Assembly: GCA_937919655.1 (NCBI GenBank)
Contig: CALFPJ010000021.1
Location: 1-64,000, forward strand
Direction: 5' to 3'
Length of the DNA: 64,000 nt
Source: an uncultured Gemmatimonadales bacterium
GTDB taxonomy: Bacteria > Gemmatimonadota > Gemmatimonadetes > Longimicrobiales > Gaopeijiaceae
Below, piece by piece: positions 1 to 9,573 of this stretch (its first letter is position 1; every line of letters starts with the position of its first letter). Under the pieces are notes generated by a model, which ran no database searches, was not told the DNA's origin, and worked only from the letters and a program-made list of their open reading frames with translations. Both the position numbers and the translations under genes were made by a program.

Positions 1-96
1 TCCTTGCCGTAGAACAACTACGACTCGTCGTCGTTCCTACTTCTGGTCTGGCGAGACCCCTGCGCGCGGGCCACTGTACTTCTTCAACAGCCTTCT
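1..96 (+). mobile_element. 3' part of MITE-like inverted-repeat element (copy A)
   Basis: This is the right-hand end of a short non-coding element whose full copies lie at 37052-37353 and 46581-46881. It matches the last ~96 bases of the 46581 copy almost base for base, including the 32-base terminal repeat at its right end (about 65-96). The right end is followed by TA, as in copy B. The left part lies outside the window. No protein-coding capacity is seen. Confidence 0.8.
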
Positions 97-198
97 AGAC
101 GGGAATCCCCCCACGATTGTCTCGGCCTCTGCCCTACCTGAGGCTGGCCCTAGTCACGTATATCTTTCACCAGTCACTTCGCCTGAGACTCTGAGCGC

Positions 199-1504
199 AT
201 GACGACAGCCGCACCCCCAAAGCGCCTATTTGCCGATCGCGTATACGGCATCGGAACCGAGGCCGCGTTCGCGCTCGGGGGACTCATCGCTCAGGTCGAG
301 GCCGAGGGCGAACGGGTCATTCGATGCAATCTGGGACAGCCGGACTTTCCGCTGCCTCAGCACATCAAGGACGCGGTCAAGCGCGCGATCGACGATGGTT
401 TGACCACGTACTGTGATCCGCAGGGGATTCCAGAACTCCGTGCCTCCGTAGCGCGCTCTTTGTCGCAGAAACACGGGCTTGATATCGATCCTTCCCGGGT
501 TGTGATCTACCCAGACGGACGGCCACCGATCGGCTTTGCGCACATGGCGTACAGCGATGCCGACGAAGAGGTGATCTACCCGTCCCCGGGCTACCCCCTC
601 TTCGAATCGTTCATTCCGCTGTTTCGATGCATCCCGGTACCGGCAATCCTACGAGAAGATGACGGCTGCGGGCTCACGCGAGAGGTGCTCGCGCCGCTCT
701 TGAGTGACAAGACGGGCCTGATTTTCCTCAACTTCCCGTCGAACCCAACCGGCGGGGTGGCGACCCGGGAACAACTCAAGGATCTCTCCGAATTGATCCT
801 GGAAAAGACGACGTCCAACGTCCGCGTTTATTCTGACGAATCGTACGAGGCCATCACCTTTGATGGTGACGAGCACATTTCGATCGCTTCCATGCCAGGC
901 ATGGAAGCGAGGACCATCATCGCCTCAGGGTGCAGCAAGACGTACCCCTGGACCGGAGGCCGCGTCGGGTGGGCCGTTTACCCCACGCGACTAGAGGCCC
1001 AGGCCGCGCGGCGACTCGCGATCAACTACTTCGCTTCGATTCCCCTCTACAATCAATGGGGTGCGATCGAGGCGATTGAGTCTCCCCTCAGCGCCCCCGC
1101 GATCAAGGAAATGGTTGACGCCTTTCAGCGGCGTCGTGACGTGGTGGTCTCAGGCCTGAACGCCATCGCCGGGGTGACGCGCATTCTACGCATTCCCCAA
1201 CGTGGGAGGAGCGCTGAATGCCATGGGCGTTTTAGACGCGTTCGACAGACTCCCTCATGAAACAAGGGCGAACTCGAGTCCCGCTACGCTCTTTCAGCTG
1301 TTTCTGCTTCACGAATACAAGGTCGCGACCATGGATCGCCGGTCGTTCAGCACCCTCGGCAGCGAGGGGCAACACTTTCTGCGCATCTCGACCGCCAACG
1401 CCGATGCAGAACTGGTTGAGTCGGTGAGGCAGATCGAAGCGGCGACCAAGGACGCCACCGGTTTTGAACGCTTCGTAACGCCCGGGCGGCCCCTGACGCT
1501 GTAG
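199..1504 (+). pseudogene. Class I/II PLP-dependent aminotransferase, split by a frameshift
   Basis: A fold-type I aminotransferase that would exchange an amino group between an amino acid and a 2-oxo acid in the cytoplasm. The first frame (from ATG 199) carries the substrate-loop motif NLGQPDF near residue 45, NFPSNPTG near residue 178, and the PLP lysine in SGCSKTYPWTGGRVG near residue 249. Around 1178-1181 the frame breaks. The typical AFYAFPN segment and the C-terminal domain continue one frame over (about 1181-1504), ending ERFVTPGRPLTL. A two-base loss in a CG run, or a one-base gain, explains it. The break removes the C-terminal subdomain, so the gene is either decayed or carries a sequence error. 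Its substrate cannot be told. Confidence 0.8.
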
Positions 1505-1535
1505 TTCGGGCGCTTTAGTTCCGGCGCTTTAGTTC
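1504..1535. repeat. 14-bp tandem repeat between two genes
   Basis: GTTCGGGCGCTTTA is followed directly by GTTCCGGCGCTTTA and then by another GTTC. The units start at 1504, 1518 and 1532. The array lies between the stop of the aminotransferase remnant and the transketolase-like gene. It is too short for a clear role; it could be an operator or replication slippage. Confidence 0.6.
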
Positions 1536-1573
1536 AAGCCTTTTCGAGTCCACCACACTCCACTGAGAAAATC

Positions 1574-3901
1574 ATGAGCCGAGCCTTCGGGCCCCGCCGG
1601 GCCGTTTGGTTAGAGGTCGACTCCGCTGACGATGGCATCGCATCAGGCGAGGCGCTCGCGCGTTTGACCCGACTCGACCTGGTATATCGATCGATTGTCG
1701 CAACGCAGTTCAATTTCCATCAATCGGGGCACCCGGGAGGTTCGGTCTCGGTCGGACATATCCTGACCGGTCTTCTTTTCGGCACGATGGACTATGATAT
1801 CGGCGACCCGAACCGGCACGACGCGGACCTCATTTCGTTTGCCGCGGGGCACAAGGCCACCGGGCTCTACGGGATGTGGGCGCTCCGCGACGAGGTGACG
1901 CGGATCGGACGCAACGACCTTCTCCCCACGCAGAATCACCTCCGGCTAAGGCTGGAAGATCTGCTCGGCTTTCGAAAGAACCCGACCCACCCGGCGCCCC
2001 TCTTCAAGGCATTCAAGGCGAAGGCACTCGACGGCCATCCGACGCCGATGACTCCTTTCGTGCGCCTCGCCACGGGCCCCTCCGGGGTCGGCATGGGCAG
2101 TTCGATTGGCCTCGCATATGGTGCCGCAGATTACTACGGCGACAACGCGCCCAAAGTGCACATGATTGAGGGCGAGGGAGGTCTTACACCGGGGCGCGTC
2201 TACGAGGTCGTCGCTTCCGCGAGCGCCTCTGGACTGTCGAACGCGATCTGCCATGTGGACTGGAACCAGGCGTCGATCGACTCGGACCAGGTGACCCGAG
2301 AGGGCACCGAGGTCGGGGAGTACGTACAGTGGGACCCCATGGAGTTCTTCTACATCCATGACTGGAACGTCGTGCATGTGAAGGACGGCTTCGATATGGG
2401 CCAGGTGTTGACCGGCCAAAAGCGTGCGATGGAACTCGACAACGGCCAGCCGACGGCGGTGGTGTACCGGACCGAAAAAGGTTGGAATTACGGCATCACC
2501 GGCAAGAAGTCGCACGGGGGTGGGCACAAGATGGGTAGCGATGCCTGGCGCGAAGCCATGAAGCCTCTCTTCGGGAGCGCGGCTGCGGATCTTCCTAACC
2601 CCAAGGACACGTCGAACCTAGAAGAGGTGGAGGCGTGTTATTGGGAGACGCTTTCCCAGATACGGGGGATCCTGGAGGGGGAGGCCGACCTTTGTGGTGA
2701 GATGTCTGCCCGGTTGGCGACCTCCCGTGACCGACTGAATGCCCTCGGTCGTGGGCCTCGCCCGGGTGCGCCAAACGTCGAGGGCATTCTCCACGTCGCG
2801 ACGCCTGAGGTCACGCCTGAGTCGCTGAGGCTGAAAATCGGCTCCAAAGCTCCTTTGCGTACGCAGCTCGGGGCCGTCATGGGTTACCTTAACAAGGCGT
2901 CAGGCGGTGGCATCCTTCTCGGCGCGGCGGACCTCCTGGACTCGACGGCGGTCTCGGCAGGCGCGAAGGGTTTCCCGGCCGGGTTCTGGCACTACCAGAC
3001 GAACCTCGGCGCGCGCTCCCTGAGCGTGGGCGGGATCTGTGAAGACGGGCTCGCCTGTATCCTGTCCGGGATCTCCGGCTTCGGACGCCACGTGGGGATC
3101 GGCGCATCGTACGGGGCGTTCATTTCACCCCTTGGGCACATCCCTGCACGGGTGCACGCGATCAGCCAGCAAATGCGTCAGGAGATCGATCCCGGGCCTT
3201 TCCGGCCCTTCGTGCTGCAATGCGGACACGCCGGCATGAAGACCGGCGAAGACGGCCCCACGCACGCAGACCCGCAGGCATACCAGCTTCACGTCGAGAA
3301 CTATGTCCCCGGGATGGCGATCACACTCACCCCGTGGGAACCGCAGGAGGTGTGGCCTGCTGTGGCCGCTGCGTTCAAAGCTCAGCCGGCGGTCATCATT
3401 CCGTTCGTGACGCGACCGGGTGAGCCAGTCCTAGACCGAGTGGGCCTTGGACTCGCGCCGGCCGAGGCCGCAGCAAAGGGGGTCTACACGCTGCGGGCTG
3501 CTCAGGGCGATCCGGACGTGACCGTCATCTTGCAGGGTTCGGGGGTGGCGATCGCGTTCGTTCAGGACGCCCTGCCCCGGCTCCTTGGGGACGGCGTCGA
3601 CGTGGAGGCCATTTATGTCACGAGTCCGGAGCTATTCGACCGGTTGCCCGACGACGAAAAGGCGGTAGTCTTCAACGACGAAGTCGGTAGGCGTGCCATG
3701 GGCATCACCGGGTTCACGTTGCCCACGATGTATCGATGGATCACGTCGATGTCGGGACGGGCACATACGATGCATCCGTTCATGAAGGGCCACTACCTCG
3801 GCTCAGGCACGGGTGAAGTTGTGATGCACGAGGCCGGCCTGGACGGCGACGGACAGTACGAGGGGGTCAAGGCATATATGGAGGCTCAAGGGGAGGCATA
3901 G
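1574..3901 (+). CDS. Transketolase-like thiamine diphosphate enzyme
   Basis: Predicted thiamine diphosphate-dependent transferase of the transketolase superfamily, probably moving two-carbon units between sugar phosphates. The N-terminal half has SGHPGG at residues 51-56, and a GEG (200-202) that replaces the usual GDG of the cofactor site, with N231 as the likely partner. The central Pyr domain has a GEDGPTHADPQ segment near 560, matching the DGPTH motif of transketolases. At 775 residues it is about 100 longer than classical transketolase and diverges around the substrate loops, so true transketolase activity is inferred. The ATG at 1574 is the natural start. A lipoprotein gene follows 19 bases downstream, so they may share a transcript. 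Confidence 0.8.
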   Translation: MSRAFGPRRAVWLEVDSADDGIASGEALARLTRLDLVYRSIVATQFNFHQSGHPGGSVSVGHILTGLLFGTMDYDIGDPNRHDADLISFAAGHKATGLYGMWALRDEVTRIGRNDLLPTQNHLRLRLEDLLGFRKNPTHPAPLFKAFKAKALDGHPTPMTPFVRLATGPSGVGMGSSIGLAYGAADYYGDNAPKVHMIEGEGGLTPGRVYEVVASASASGLSNAICHVDWNQASIDSDQVTREGTEVGEYVQWDPMEFFYIHDWNVVHVKDGFDMGQVLTGQKRAMELDNGQPTAVVYRTEKGWNYGITGKKSHGGGHKMGSDAWREAMKPLFGSAAADLPNPKDTSNLEEVEACYWETLSQIRGILEGEADLCGEMSARLATSRDRLNALGRGPRPGAPNVEGILHVATPEVTPESLRLKIGSKAPLRTQLGAVMGYLNKASGGGILLGAADLLDSTAVSAGAKGFPAGFWHYQTNLGARSLSVGGICEDGLACILSGISGFGRHVGIGASYGAFISPLGHIPARVHAISQQMRQEIDPGPFRPFVLQCGHAGMKTGEDGPTHADPQAYQLHVENYVPGMAITLTPWEPQEVWPAVAAAFKAQPAVIIPFVTRPGEPVLDRVGLGLAPAEAAAKGVYTLRAAQGDPDVTVILQGSGVAIAFVQDALPRLLGDGVDVEAIYVTSPELFDRLPDDEKAVVFNDEVGRRAMGITGFTLPTMYRWITSMSGRAHTMHPFMKGHYLGSGTGEVVMHEAGLDGDGQYEGVKAYMEAQGEA

Positions 3902-3920
3902 CCCTCCCTTTGAGTCACTC

Positions 3921-4553
3921 ATGAGGGGGCGCCCGGCTGTCCTAATTGTCGTCTTTGTCGCGGCTTTGGCGTGGGGGTGTGATGGCCGTGACGGGACGCC
4001 TCCTGCAGCATCCAACGTGGCGCCGCCCACCGTCAGACAGCGCCAGGACGGAAACATTCAGATCCTGCCGCAGGTCGAGTCTGGTGAGGTCGTGGCCTAT
4101 GTGTCTCGTGCCGAGCAACGGATCTACGTGCTGAGGGACTTTCGGGACCGTGCCCAGAACCTGCTGAACGCGCATATCTCGGTGAGCAGCGGCCACTGGC
4201 GCATTCCACTTCCTGGAGACTCTCCTTCCGAGCCCCTCATCCAAGGTGTTCCACAGCGTGAATTCGAAGAACTCGCCATCGATGATCTTGATGTGGCCAT
4301 GGAGCCATCAGTCGGGGACTTCCGGCTCACCTTAGGCGGGTATACGACCCTGAGCATCGACTTGGCGTGTGTACGAGATGAAGGCGGATCTGTATACGTC
4401 GTTGCCGACTCGATGGCCGCAGTGGTCGGTCAAAGCGGGGCCATCGGCATCGTACGAGAGGACTTCCTCGACGTCGGCGACATCGGGCTCTTCGAAGGGC
4501 CTGCCTGCGTCGAAAAAGCCGCTACGAAACACGCGGTGATGTGGGTGGGCTGA
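3921..4553 (+). CDS. Predicted lipoprotein of unknown function
   Basis: A 210-residue protein with a short hydrophobic signal (residues 7-19) ending in a lipobox, LAWGC, so cysteine 20 is the likely lipidation site. The mature part has no motif I recognise; it is acidic and looks beta-rich, with two further cysteines near residues 150 and 195 that could form a disulphide. It follows the transketolase-like gene by 19 bases and converges on the propeller gene that ends at 4601. Function unknown; placement in the cell envelope is inferred from the lipobox. Confidence 0.75.
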   Translation: MRGRPAVLIVVFVAALAWGCDGRDGTPPAASNVAPPTVRQRQDGNIQILPQVESGEVVAYVSRAEQRIYVLRDFRDRAQNLLNAHISVSSGHWRIPLPGDSPSEPLIQGVPQREFEELAIDDLDVAMEPSVGDFRLTLGGYTTLSIDLACVRDEGGSVYVVADSMAAVVGQSGAIGIVREDFLDVGDIGLFEGPACVEKAATKHAVMWVG

Positions 4554-4600
4554 GATCCTATGGGCGCGCTGACGATCGGAGATCTACTACACGTCCGATA

Positions 4601-7600
4601 CTACGCGATCAGCCTCCCGATCGGTGGAAGGCCCTTCTCTCTCAACAGATCATTAAAGCGCTCCAACTCCCCATCCAGGATCAACTGGAGCCTCTCCAAT
4701 TGAGCGTCCAGTTCCATCGAAATTTCGCTGAGAACTTCGAATGATTGACGGGTCGGTCGTGCGTCAGCACTCATCACCACGTCCTTCAGGTAGGAGAGAT
4801 GATTGGCGATCCGGGTTCCGAAGTGTTTGAGATCGCTCTGAGCCTCAGCACCCCCCTCGTAGAGGTCTGCTTCGACGCTTCCCAGGATGGTCGACAGCAC
4901 CCCACCCGCATCCGTGACCTCCGAGTCAGCCGCGCGACGAATCCGGTCGCCCACCTCGTCCCTGAGCGCCCGAATGAGAACCACTGCGCTCGTGGCATCG
5001 TTGAAGCGCGCGTGTACTGACATCGCCAACGCGAACTGAGCCGCAAAGTCGGCTTGCGTGACCTCGGTCAGGCGCGGGTCCTTCAGCAATTGGAAGGGTT
5101 GGCTTTTGGTGACGCCGTCCACGGTGAGCCGCACCTGATACGTACCGGGTGGTGCCTGGGGACCATTTGCATTCGCCCCGCGCAGGCGCATCCCCACGAA
5201 GTCCGTGGCGGGCGGGTACCGCGTGTCCCAAGTGAAGCGGTGAAATCCAGCCTCGGGGCTGGGTATCGGCGCGGGCGTTGCGCCGCCCCACGACGGGCCA
5301 GTGATGATGTGTCCGACCGAGTTTCGGACCGGTCGCGAACGCTCCATGTCAGGGGCCCCCACGAAGCTACGCACGAGATCCCCTTGTGCCGTCAGGATGT
5401 CGATGACGACGCTCCGGGCCGGAGCGCCGAGGTCATAGTAAACCTCCACGCTGTTCGTCCCAGGAATCCGCCCACGGCCGTACACAGCCCTGTCGACACC
5501 AGATGCTGGACCCGCGCTCGTGCGGATCGCGTCGGCCGGGGCGTACAGGTGAAGCGCCGACTCAAGCACGTCGGGACGCATCTGTCGCCAACTGTCGATG
5601 CCTTCAAGCAGGTAGAAGCCGCGACCGTAGGTGGAGACCACCAAGTCGTTGCCGGCGACCTCGACATCCGAGATTTGCAGATCCGGCAGGTCGAGCGCGA
5701 TGGACTGCCAATGCGATCCGTCGTCGAAGGAGACGTAGGGCGCGTGCTCGGTGCCTGCAAACAGGAGCCCTGACCGCTCTGGGTCTTCCTTGACCGCGCG
5801 AACGAAGTGATCTGCTCCGATGCCGGCCACGATGAGGTCCCACGTTTCGCCGTAATCCTCGGTCTTGAAGATGTAGGGGCTCAAGTCTTGGAGCTTGTAC
5901 TTCTCGGCCGCGAGGTAGGCCTTGCCCGGCGCATGCGGCGACACTTCGATCAAGCTGGCCTTGGCTTGGAACGGAAGGCCCACGGGCGTCACGTTCTGCC
6001 AGCTTTCCCCGCCGTCGCGGGTGACGTGAACAAGTCCATCATCCGAGCCCGCCCATAACGTCTGAGCGTCGTGCGGAGAAACCGCGAGGGTGAAGATCGT
6101 CGCGTAGTAGTCTTGGCTGTTGTGGTCCTTGATCGGCTGTTCGGAGCCGGTCAGCGTTTCCGGGTCGGCGCGAGTGAGATCGGGGCTGATGCGCGCCCAA
6201 GTCTCCCCAGCGTCTTCGGTCCGCCACACGTGCTGGCTGGCCGCGTAAATCACGGTCGGGTCGTGCAAAGACATCACGATGGGGAATGTCCACTGGAAGC
6301 GCTCTCGAAGGTCACCGGCCGGGAAGCCATCGGATTGGCGGGGCCACACCTGGACGTTCTGGCGCTGCCCGGTGGTGCGGTCAAATCGCGTGATGCCACC
6401 ACGTTGCGACCCACCGTACCCGAGCGTCGTCCGCGTCGGGTCGACGGCTACGTAGCCCTGCTCTCCCCCAGGGCCCTGATACCAAAACGAGCCATCGCTG
6501 TCCGAAGGGACACACTTGGATGTGTTGTCCTGTTGGGCCCCGCACACCTGGTAGGGGAAGTCATTGGTCACGAAAGCGTGGTACATCTGCGCGGTCGGAA
6601 AATCGATGTCCGTCCACGTGTTACCAGCATTCCATGTCACGGTCCCGCCACCATCGTTGGCTTGCACCATCCGTCGATTGTCATCGGGGGCGATCCACAA
6701 GTCGTGATTGTCGCCGTGGGGCACACGCACCAATTCGAACGTCTCCCCCCCGTCATCAGACCTGAAAAAATTCTTGTTCAAGACGTATACGCGATCCGGG
6801 TCCTGCGTGTCCGCTGTGACCCGCGTGTAATACTCAGCTCTGTGAAAAAGCGCGTTGTTGCCGTTCGTCTTCTGCCACGTGGCCCCAGCGTCGTCCGAAC
6901 GGAAGACCCCACCGTGATCCGGAGCAGCTTCGATCACAGCATAGACGCGATCCGGATCGGCTCCGGAGACGGAAATCGCGACCTTCCCAACGATGGTGTC
7001 GGGCATGCCGGGGTTCTGGGTGAGCTCAGACCACGAGTCGCCCGAGTCGGTCGACTTGAAGATCCCGCTGGTGCCGCTGGTCCGTCCGCCCCAGGGTGGC
7101 CGCTGGACGTCCCAGATCGTCGCGTACAGCGTGCTCGGATTCGCGGCATCAACGACCAGGTCCGATGCACCTGCCAACGCGCTCCGGTACAGAACACGAT
7201 CCCACGTCATACCACCGTCCAGCGATCGGAACACACCCCGCTCTTCATTCGGGCCGTAGGGGTCTCCCAGTACGGCCGCGTAGACCAGGTCGCAGTTCGT
7301 CGGGTCCACGCGCATGCGTGGAATCATAGTCTGTCCTGTGCTCGAGGCCAGCCCGATGAATGACCACGTCTCGCCGCCATCTCGGGTCACATACGCACCG
7401 TCCCCCGACGACATCGTGCCTCTGAACTGGCCCTCGCCCATGCCGACATAGACGACATCGGGGTCTGCCTCACAAACGCCGACCGACCCGACCGACGCAC
7501 TCTTGAACCACCCGTCGCTGACTGGCCCCCAACTGTTGCCCGCGTCCGTCGTCTTCCATAACCCTCCGCCGACCGCGCCGAAATAGTACTCGAGTGGTCG

Positions 7601-7807
7601 AGACACGCTGCCGGCGACTGCGACTGAGCGACCCCCGAGGTTTGGGCCGAGCGCACGCCACTGCCAAGTATCGAGCACCGCTGGGTCGACCTGGGAGTCG
7701 ACCTGACTTCGGACTTCTTCCGCGCCAAGGGACAGCACGGCTGCCGACGTGACCAGGAGGCCGACGCCCCGACGACGAGGCCGTGACCGAATTCGACGCG
7801 TATTCAT
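4601..7807 (-). CDS. Secreted BNR/sortilin-type (VPS10-like) beta-propeller protein
   Basis: A 1068-residue exported protein. A signal peptide (about residues 1-35, twin basic start, hydrophobic VGLLVTSAAVLSLG) precedes about ten Asp-box motifs of the form S/T-x-D-x-G-x-T/S-W, such as KTTDAGNSW, TRDGGETW and KSTDSGDSW, spread over residues 80-700. They build one or two large propellers. The C-terminal ~300 residues carry a FlgD-like segment (FTWDTRYPPATDF) and a helical tail. Relatives are common in Gemmatimonadota and Bacteroidota and are often labelled glycosyl hydrolase; catalysis is unproven. The start overlaps the stop of the M28 peptidase gene by ATGA, so the two are translationally coupled. 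A perfect 17-base palindrome (7814-7830) lies just before the start codon. Confidence 0.85.
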   Translation of the reverse strand: MNTRRIRSRPRRRGVGLLVTSAAVLSLGAEEVRSQVDSQVDPAVLDTWQWRALGPNLGGRSVAVAGSVSRPLEYYFGAVGGGLWKTTDAGNSWGPVSDGWFKSASVGSVGVCEADPDVVYVGMGEGQFRGTMSSGDGAYVTRDGGETWSFIGLASSTGQTMIPRMRVDPTNCDLVYAAVLGDPYGPNEERGVFRSLDGGMTWDRVLYRSALAGASDLVVDAANPSTLYATIWDVQRPPWGGRTSGTSGIFKSTDSGDSWSELTQNPGMPDTIVGKVAISVSGADPDRVYAVIEAAPDHGGVFRSDDAGATWQKTNGNNALFHRAEYYTRVTADTQDPDRVYVLNKNFFRSDDGGETFELVRVPHGDNHDLWIAPDDNRRMVQANDGGGTVTWNAGNTWTDIDFPTAQMYHAFVTNDFPYQVCGAQQDNTSKCVPSDSDGSFWYQGPGGEQGYVAVDPTRTTLGYGGSQRGGITRFDRTTGQRQNVQVWPRQSDGFPAGDLRERFQWTFPIVMSLHDPTVIYAASQHVWRTEDAGETWARISPDLTRADPETLTGSEQPIKDHNSQDYYATIFTLAVSPHDAQTLWAGSDDGLVHVTRDGGESWQNVTPVGLPFQAKASLIEVSPHAPGKAYLAAEKYKLQDLSPYIFKTEDYGETWDLIVAGIGADHFVRAVKEDPERSGLLFAGTEHAPYVSFDDGSHWQSIALDLPDLQISDVEVAGNDLVVSTYGRGFYLLEGIDSWRQMRPDVLESALHLYAPADAIRTSAGPASGVDRAVYGRGRIPGTNSVEVYYDLGAPARSVVIDILTAQGDLVRSFVGAPDMERSRPVRNSVGHIITGPSWGGATPAPIPSPEAGFHRFTWDTRYPPATDFVGMRLRGANANGPQAPPGTYQVRLTVDGVTKSQPFQLLKDPRLTEVTQADFAAQFALAMSVHARFNDATSAVVLIRALRDEVGDRIRRAADSEVTDAGGVLSTILGSVEADLYEGGAEAQSDLKHFGTRIANHLSYLKDVVMSADARPTRQSFEVLSEISMELDAQLERLQLILDGELERFNDLLREKGLPPIGRLIA

Positions 7808-9450
7808 GACCGAGGCTTCGGCCCGAAGCCCGCCAGCGTCGGCCGGCCATCGGCATTGGCCAGGGTCCAGCTCGCCTCATGAACCAGCCGCACGATGCGG
7901 GTCATCTTCTCGTACTCGATCCGGTCCGGGGTGTCATTAGGCGTGTGATAGTCGGGATGTAGCCCATTGTGGAACCACACTGCGGGCACACCATTTTGCA
8001 GGAACGGCCAATGGTCGGAGCGCCTGAGGAGGTTCGACTCGTTGTTGTCGTAGCGGAGATGCAGTTCCAAATCGAATCGGTTCGCGTCCTGCACGGTCTG
8101 GGCGAGCTCCGGGGTGTAACTGTAGCCGAGGATGTTCGTCGCGTTGGCGTTCGACTCGGCACTCTGAACCTCTAAGCCCCGAAAGCGGCCGCCCCCCTCC
8201 GGCGGGACCTCTTCGTGCCGCCCGATCATGTCCATGTTGAGATTCGCGACCGTGCCCTCGAGCCTGAAGAGTGGTCGGAGCGTGTAGTACCAGGCGCCAA
8301 GAAGGCCCCGCTCTTCCGCGTCCCAGATAGCGAACATGACGGTGCGACGCGGGAGGTCGCCCGCGGCCGCCGCTCGTGAGTACGCCTGTGCGGCCGCCAT
8401 GACGCCCACGGTGCCAGAGCCGTCGTCGTCCGCACCGTTGTATACGTCCTCACCGTCCGTGCCATTGTGGTCGTGATGGGCGCCAATAATGACGACCTCG
8501 TCACGCAACTCCGGGTCGCTCCCTTCGATCATCGCGAGAACATTCGTACCGGGCGTCGTGTGCCGGTCGATTGCGACGCTCAGATCTACTGCGGCCGCAC
8601 CAAGATCGATGACGCCTAACCCGTTGGTCGCTCGCTCCGCTTCGATACCGAGTTCTTCCAGGGTGCGGCCTGACCCTCGTACGAGCGTCTCAGCGAGTTC
8701 CGCTGAGATCCAGGCCGCCGGGATCGTGATCTTGTCGCTCCAGGCACCCAGCGTGAACCTCTCGATTCGGCGGGGCTCGGCCGGCCAGGCATTCTCGTGG
8801 GCTGCCGCCCAGTCGTCGACGTCGGGTCGAGCGTGCACATCGCGCACGAAGAGCACCGCTGCCGCGCCGCGTTCTTGGGCCACCAAGACCTTCCGCCACT
8901 CCCTAGACGCTTCGGTCGTCACTACGCCGTCGAACGGACTCGCCGGATCGGCTACGCCCGGCTCGCGCTCGAACATCAGGACGACACGGCCACGGACGCT
9001 CTCATCGCCGTAGTCATCGTAATCCAGCCTGGGCTCCACGATTCCGTATCCGGCGAAGACCACCCTGCCCGCTGCAGCTCCCGTTGCACCGGCGTTGGAC
9101 GGCGTCCACCCGTGCCCGGGAGCCCGCGCCCCACCCGCACCGGACACGGTCAGTTGGTTGTCCGCTCCGAGACTGAACCATGCGAGATCGAACGACTGGA
9201 AGTACGTCCCCGCGTCCCCGGCGGGCTCCAGCCCCAGAGACTCGAAGCGCTCGGAGATCCACGAGGACGCTTTATTCAGTCCCTCGGAGCCGACGAGGCG
9301 TCCTCCCATGGAGTCGTGCGCCAGGGTGTGCAGATCCGCCGAGAGCTGCGATTGGGTGATCGACCTATTCCCAGGTGCACTGCCGTCGCCGCAGGCAGGA
9401 AGGAGCAACGCGAGAAGGGACAGGCATAAGGCAACAGTTGAGCGAGCCAT
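7804..9450 (-). CDS. M28-family zinc aminopeptidase, lipoprotein
   Basis: Predicted exported metallopeptidase that trims N-terminal residues from peptides. Using the ATG at 9450, which has AGGAG seven bases upstream, the protein is 548 residues and opens with a lipoprotein signal (LLPAC, Cys20). A PA-like insert (about 125-270) precedes the M28 domain. Metal ligands are visible in GAHHDH (H325), NGADDDGSG (D341), DAEERGLLG (E379/E380), NMDMIG and PDYHTPNDTPD. The open frame extends 264 bases further upstream but lacks a signal or ribosome site there. It is the first gene of a two-gene unit with the BNR propeller protein, suggesting joint work on extracellular protein. Confidence 0.92.
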   Translation of the reverse strand: MARSTVALCLSLLALLLPACGDGSAPGNRSITQSQLSADLHTLAHDSMGGRLVGSEGLNKASSWISERFESLGLEPAGDAGTYFQSFDLAWFSLGADNQLTVSGAGGARAPGHGWTPSNAGATGAAAGRVVFAGYGIVEPRLDYDDYGDESVRGRVVLMFEREPGVADPASPFDGVVTTEASREWRKVLVAQERGAAAVLFVRDVHARPDVDDWAAAHENAWPAEPRRIERFTLGAWSDKITIPAAWISAELAETLVRGSGRTLEELGIEAERATNGLGVIDLGAAAVDLSVAIDRHTTPGTNVLAMIEGSDPELRDEVVIIGAHHDHNGTDGEDVYNGADDDGSGTVGVMAAAQAYSRAAAAGDLPRRTVMFAIWDAEERGLLGAWYYTLRPLFRLEGTVANLNMDMIGRHEEVPPEGGGRFRGLEVQSAESNANATNILGYSYTPELAQTVQDANRFDLELHLRYDNNESNLLRRSDHWPFLQNGVPAVWFHNGLHPDYHTPNDTPDRIEYEKMTRIVRLVHEASWTLANADGRPTLAGFGPKPRS

Positions 9451-9573
9451 GGCAATCTCCTTAGTGGAATCGATCGAGAAACTGAGGCTGCGTTGCCCCG
9501 GGCGCGAGCCGGGCATCCTAATTGTCGTCCGAGCCCGGTCCCGATGCCCGCGTCGGTTGGCTACTTTTGACAC

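Noticed and set aside
6071-7363. Long plus-strand open frame (about 430 codons) opposite the BNR propeller gene
   Set aside because: It is antisense to a clearly coding, repeat-rich gene, has no domain resemblance or ribosome site, and arises from GC-rich codon structure.
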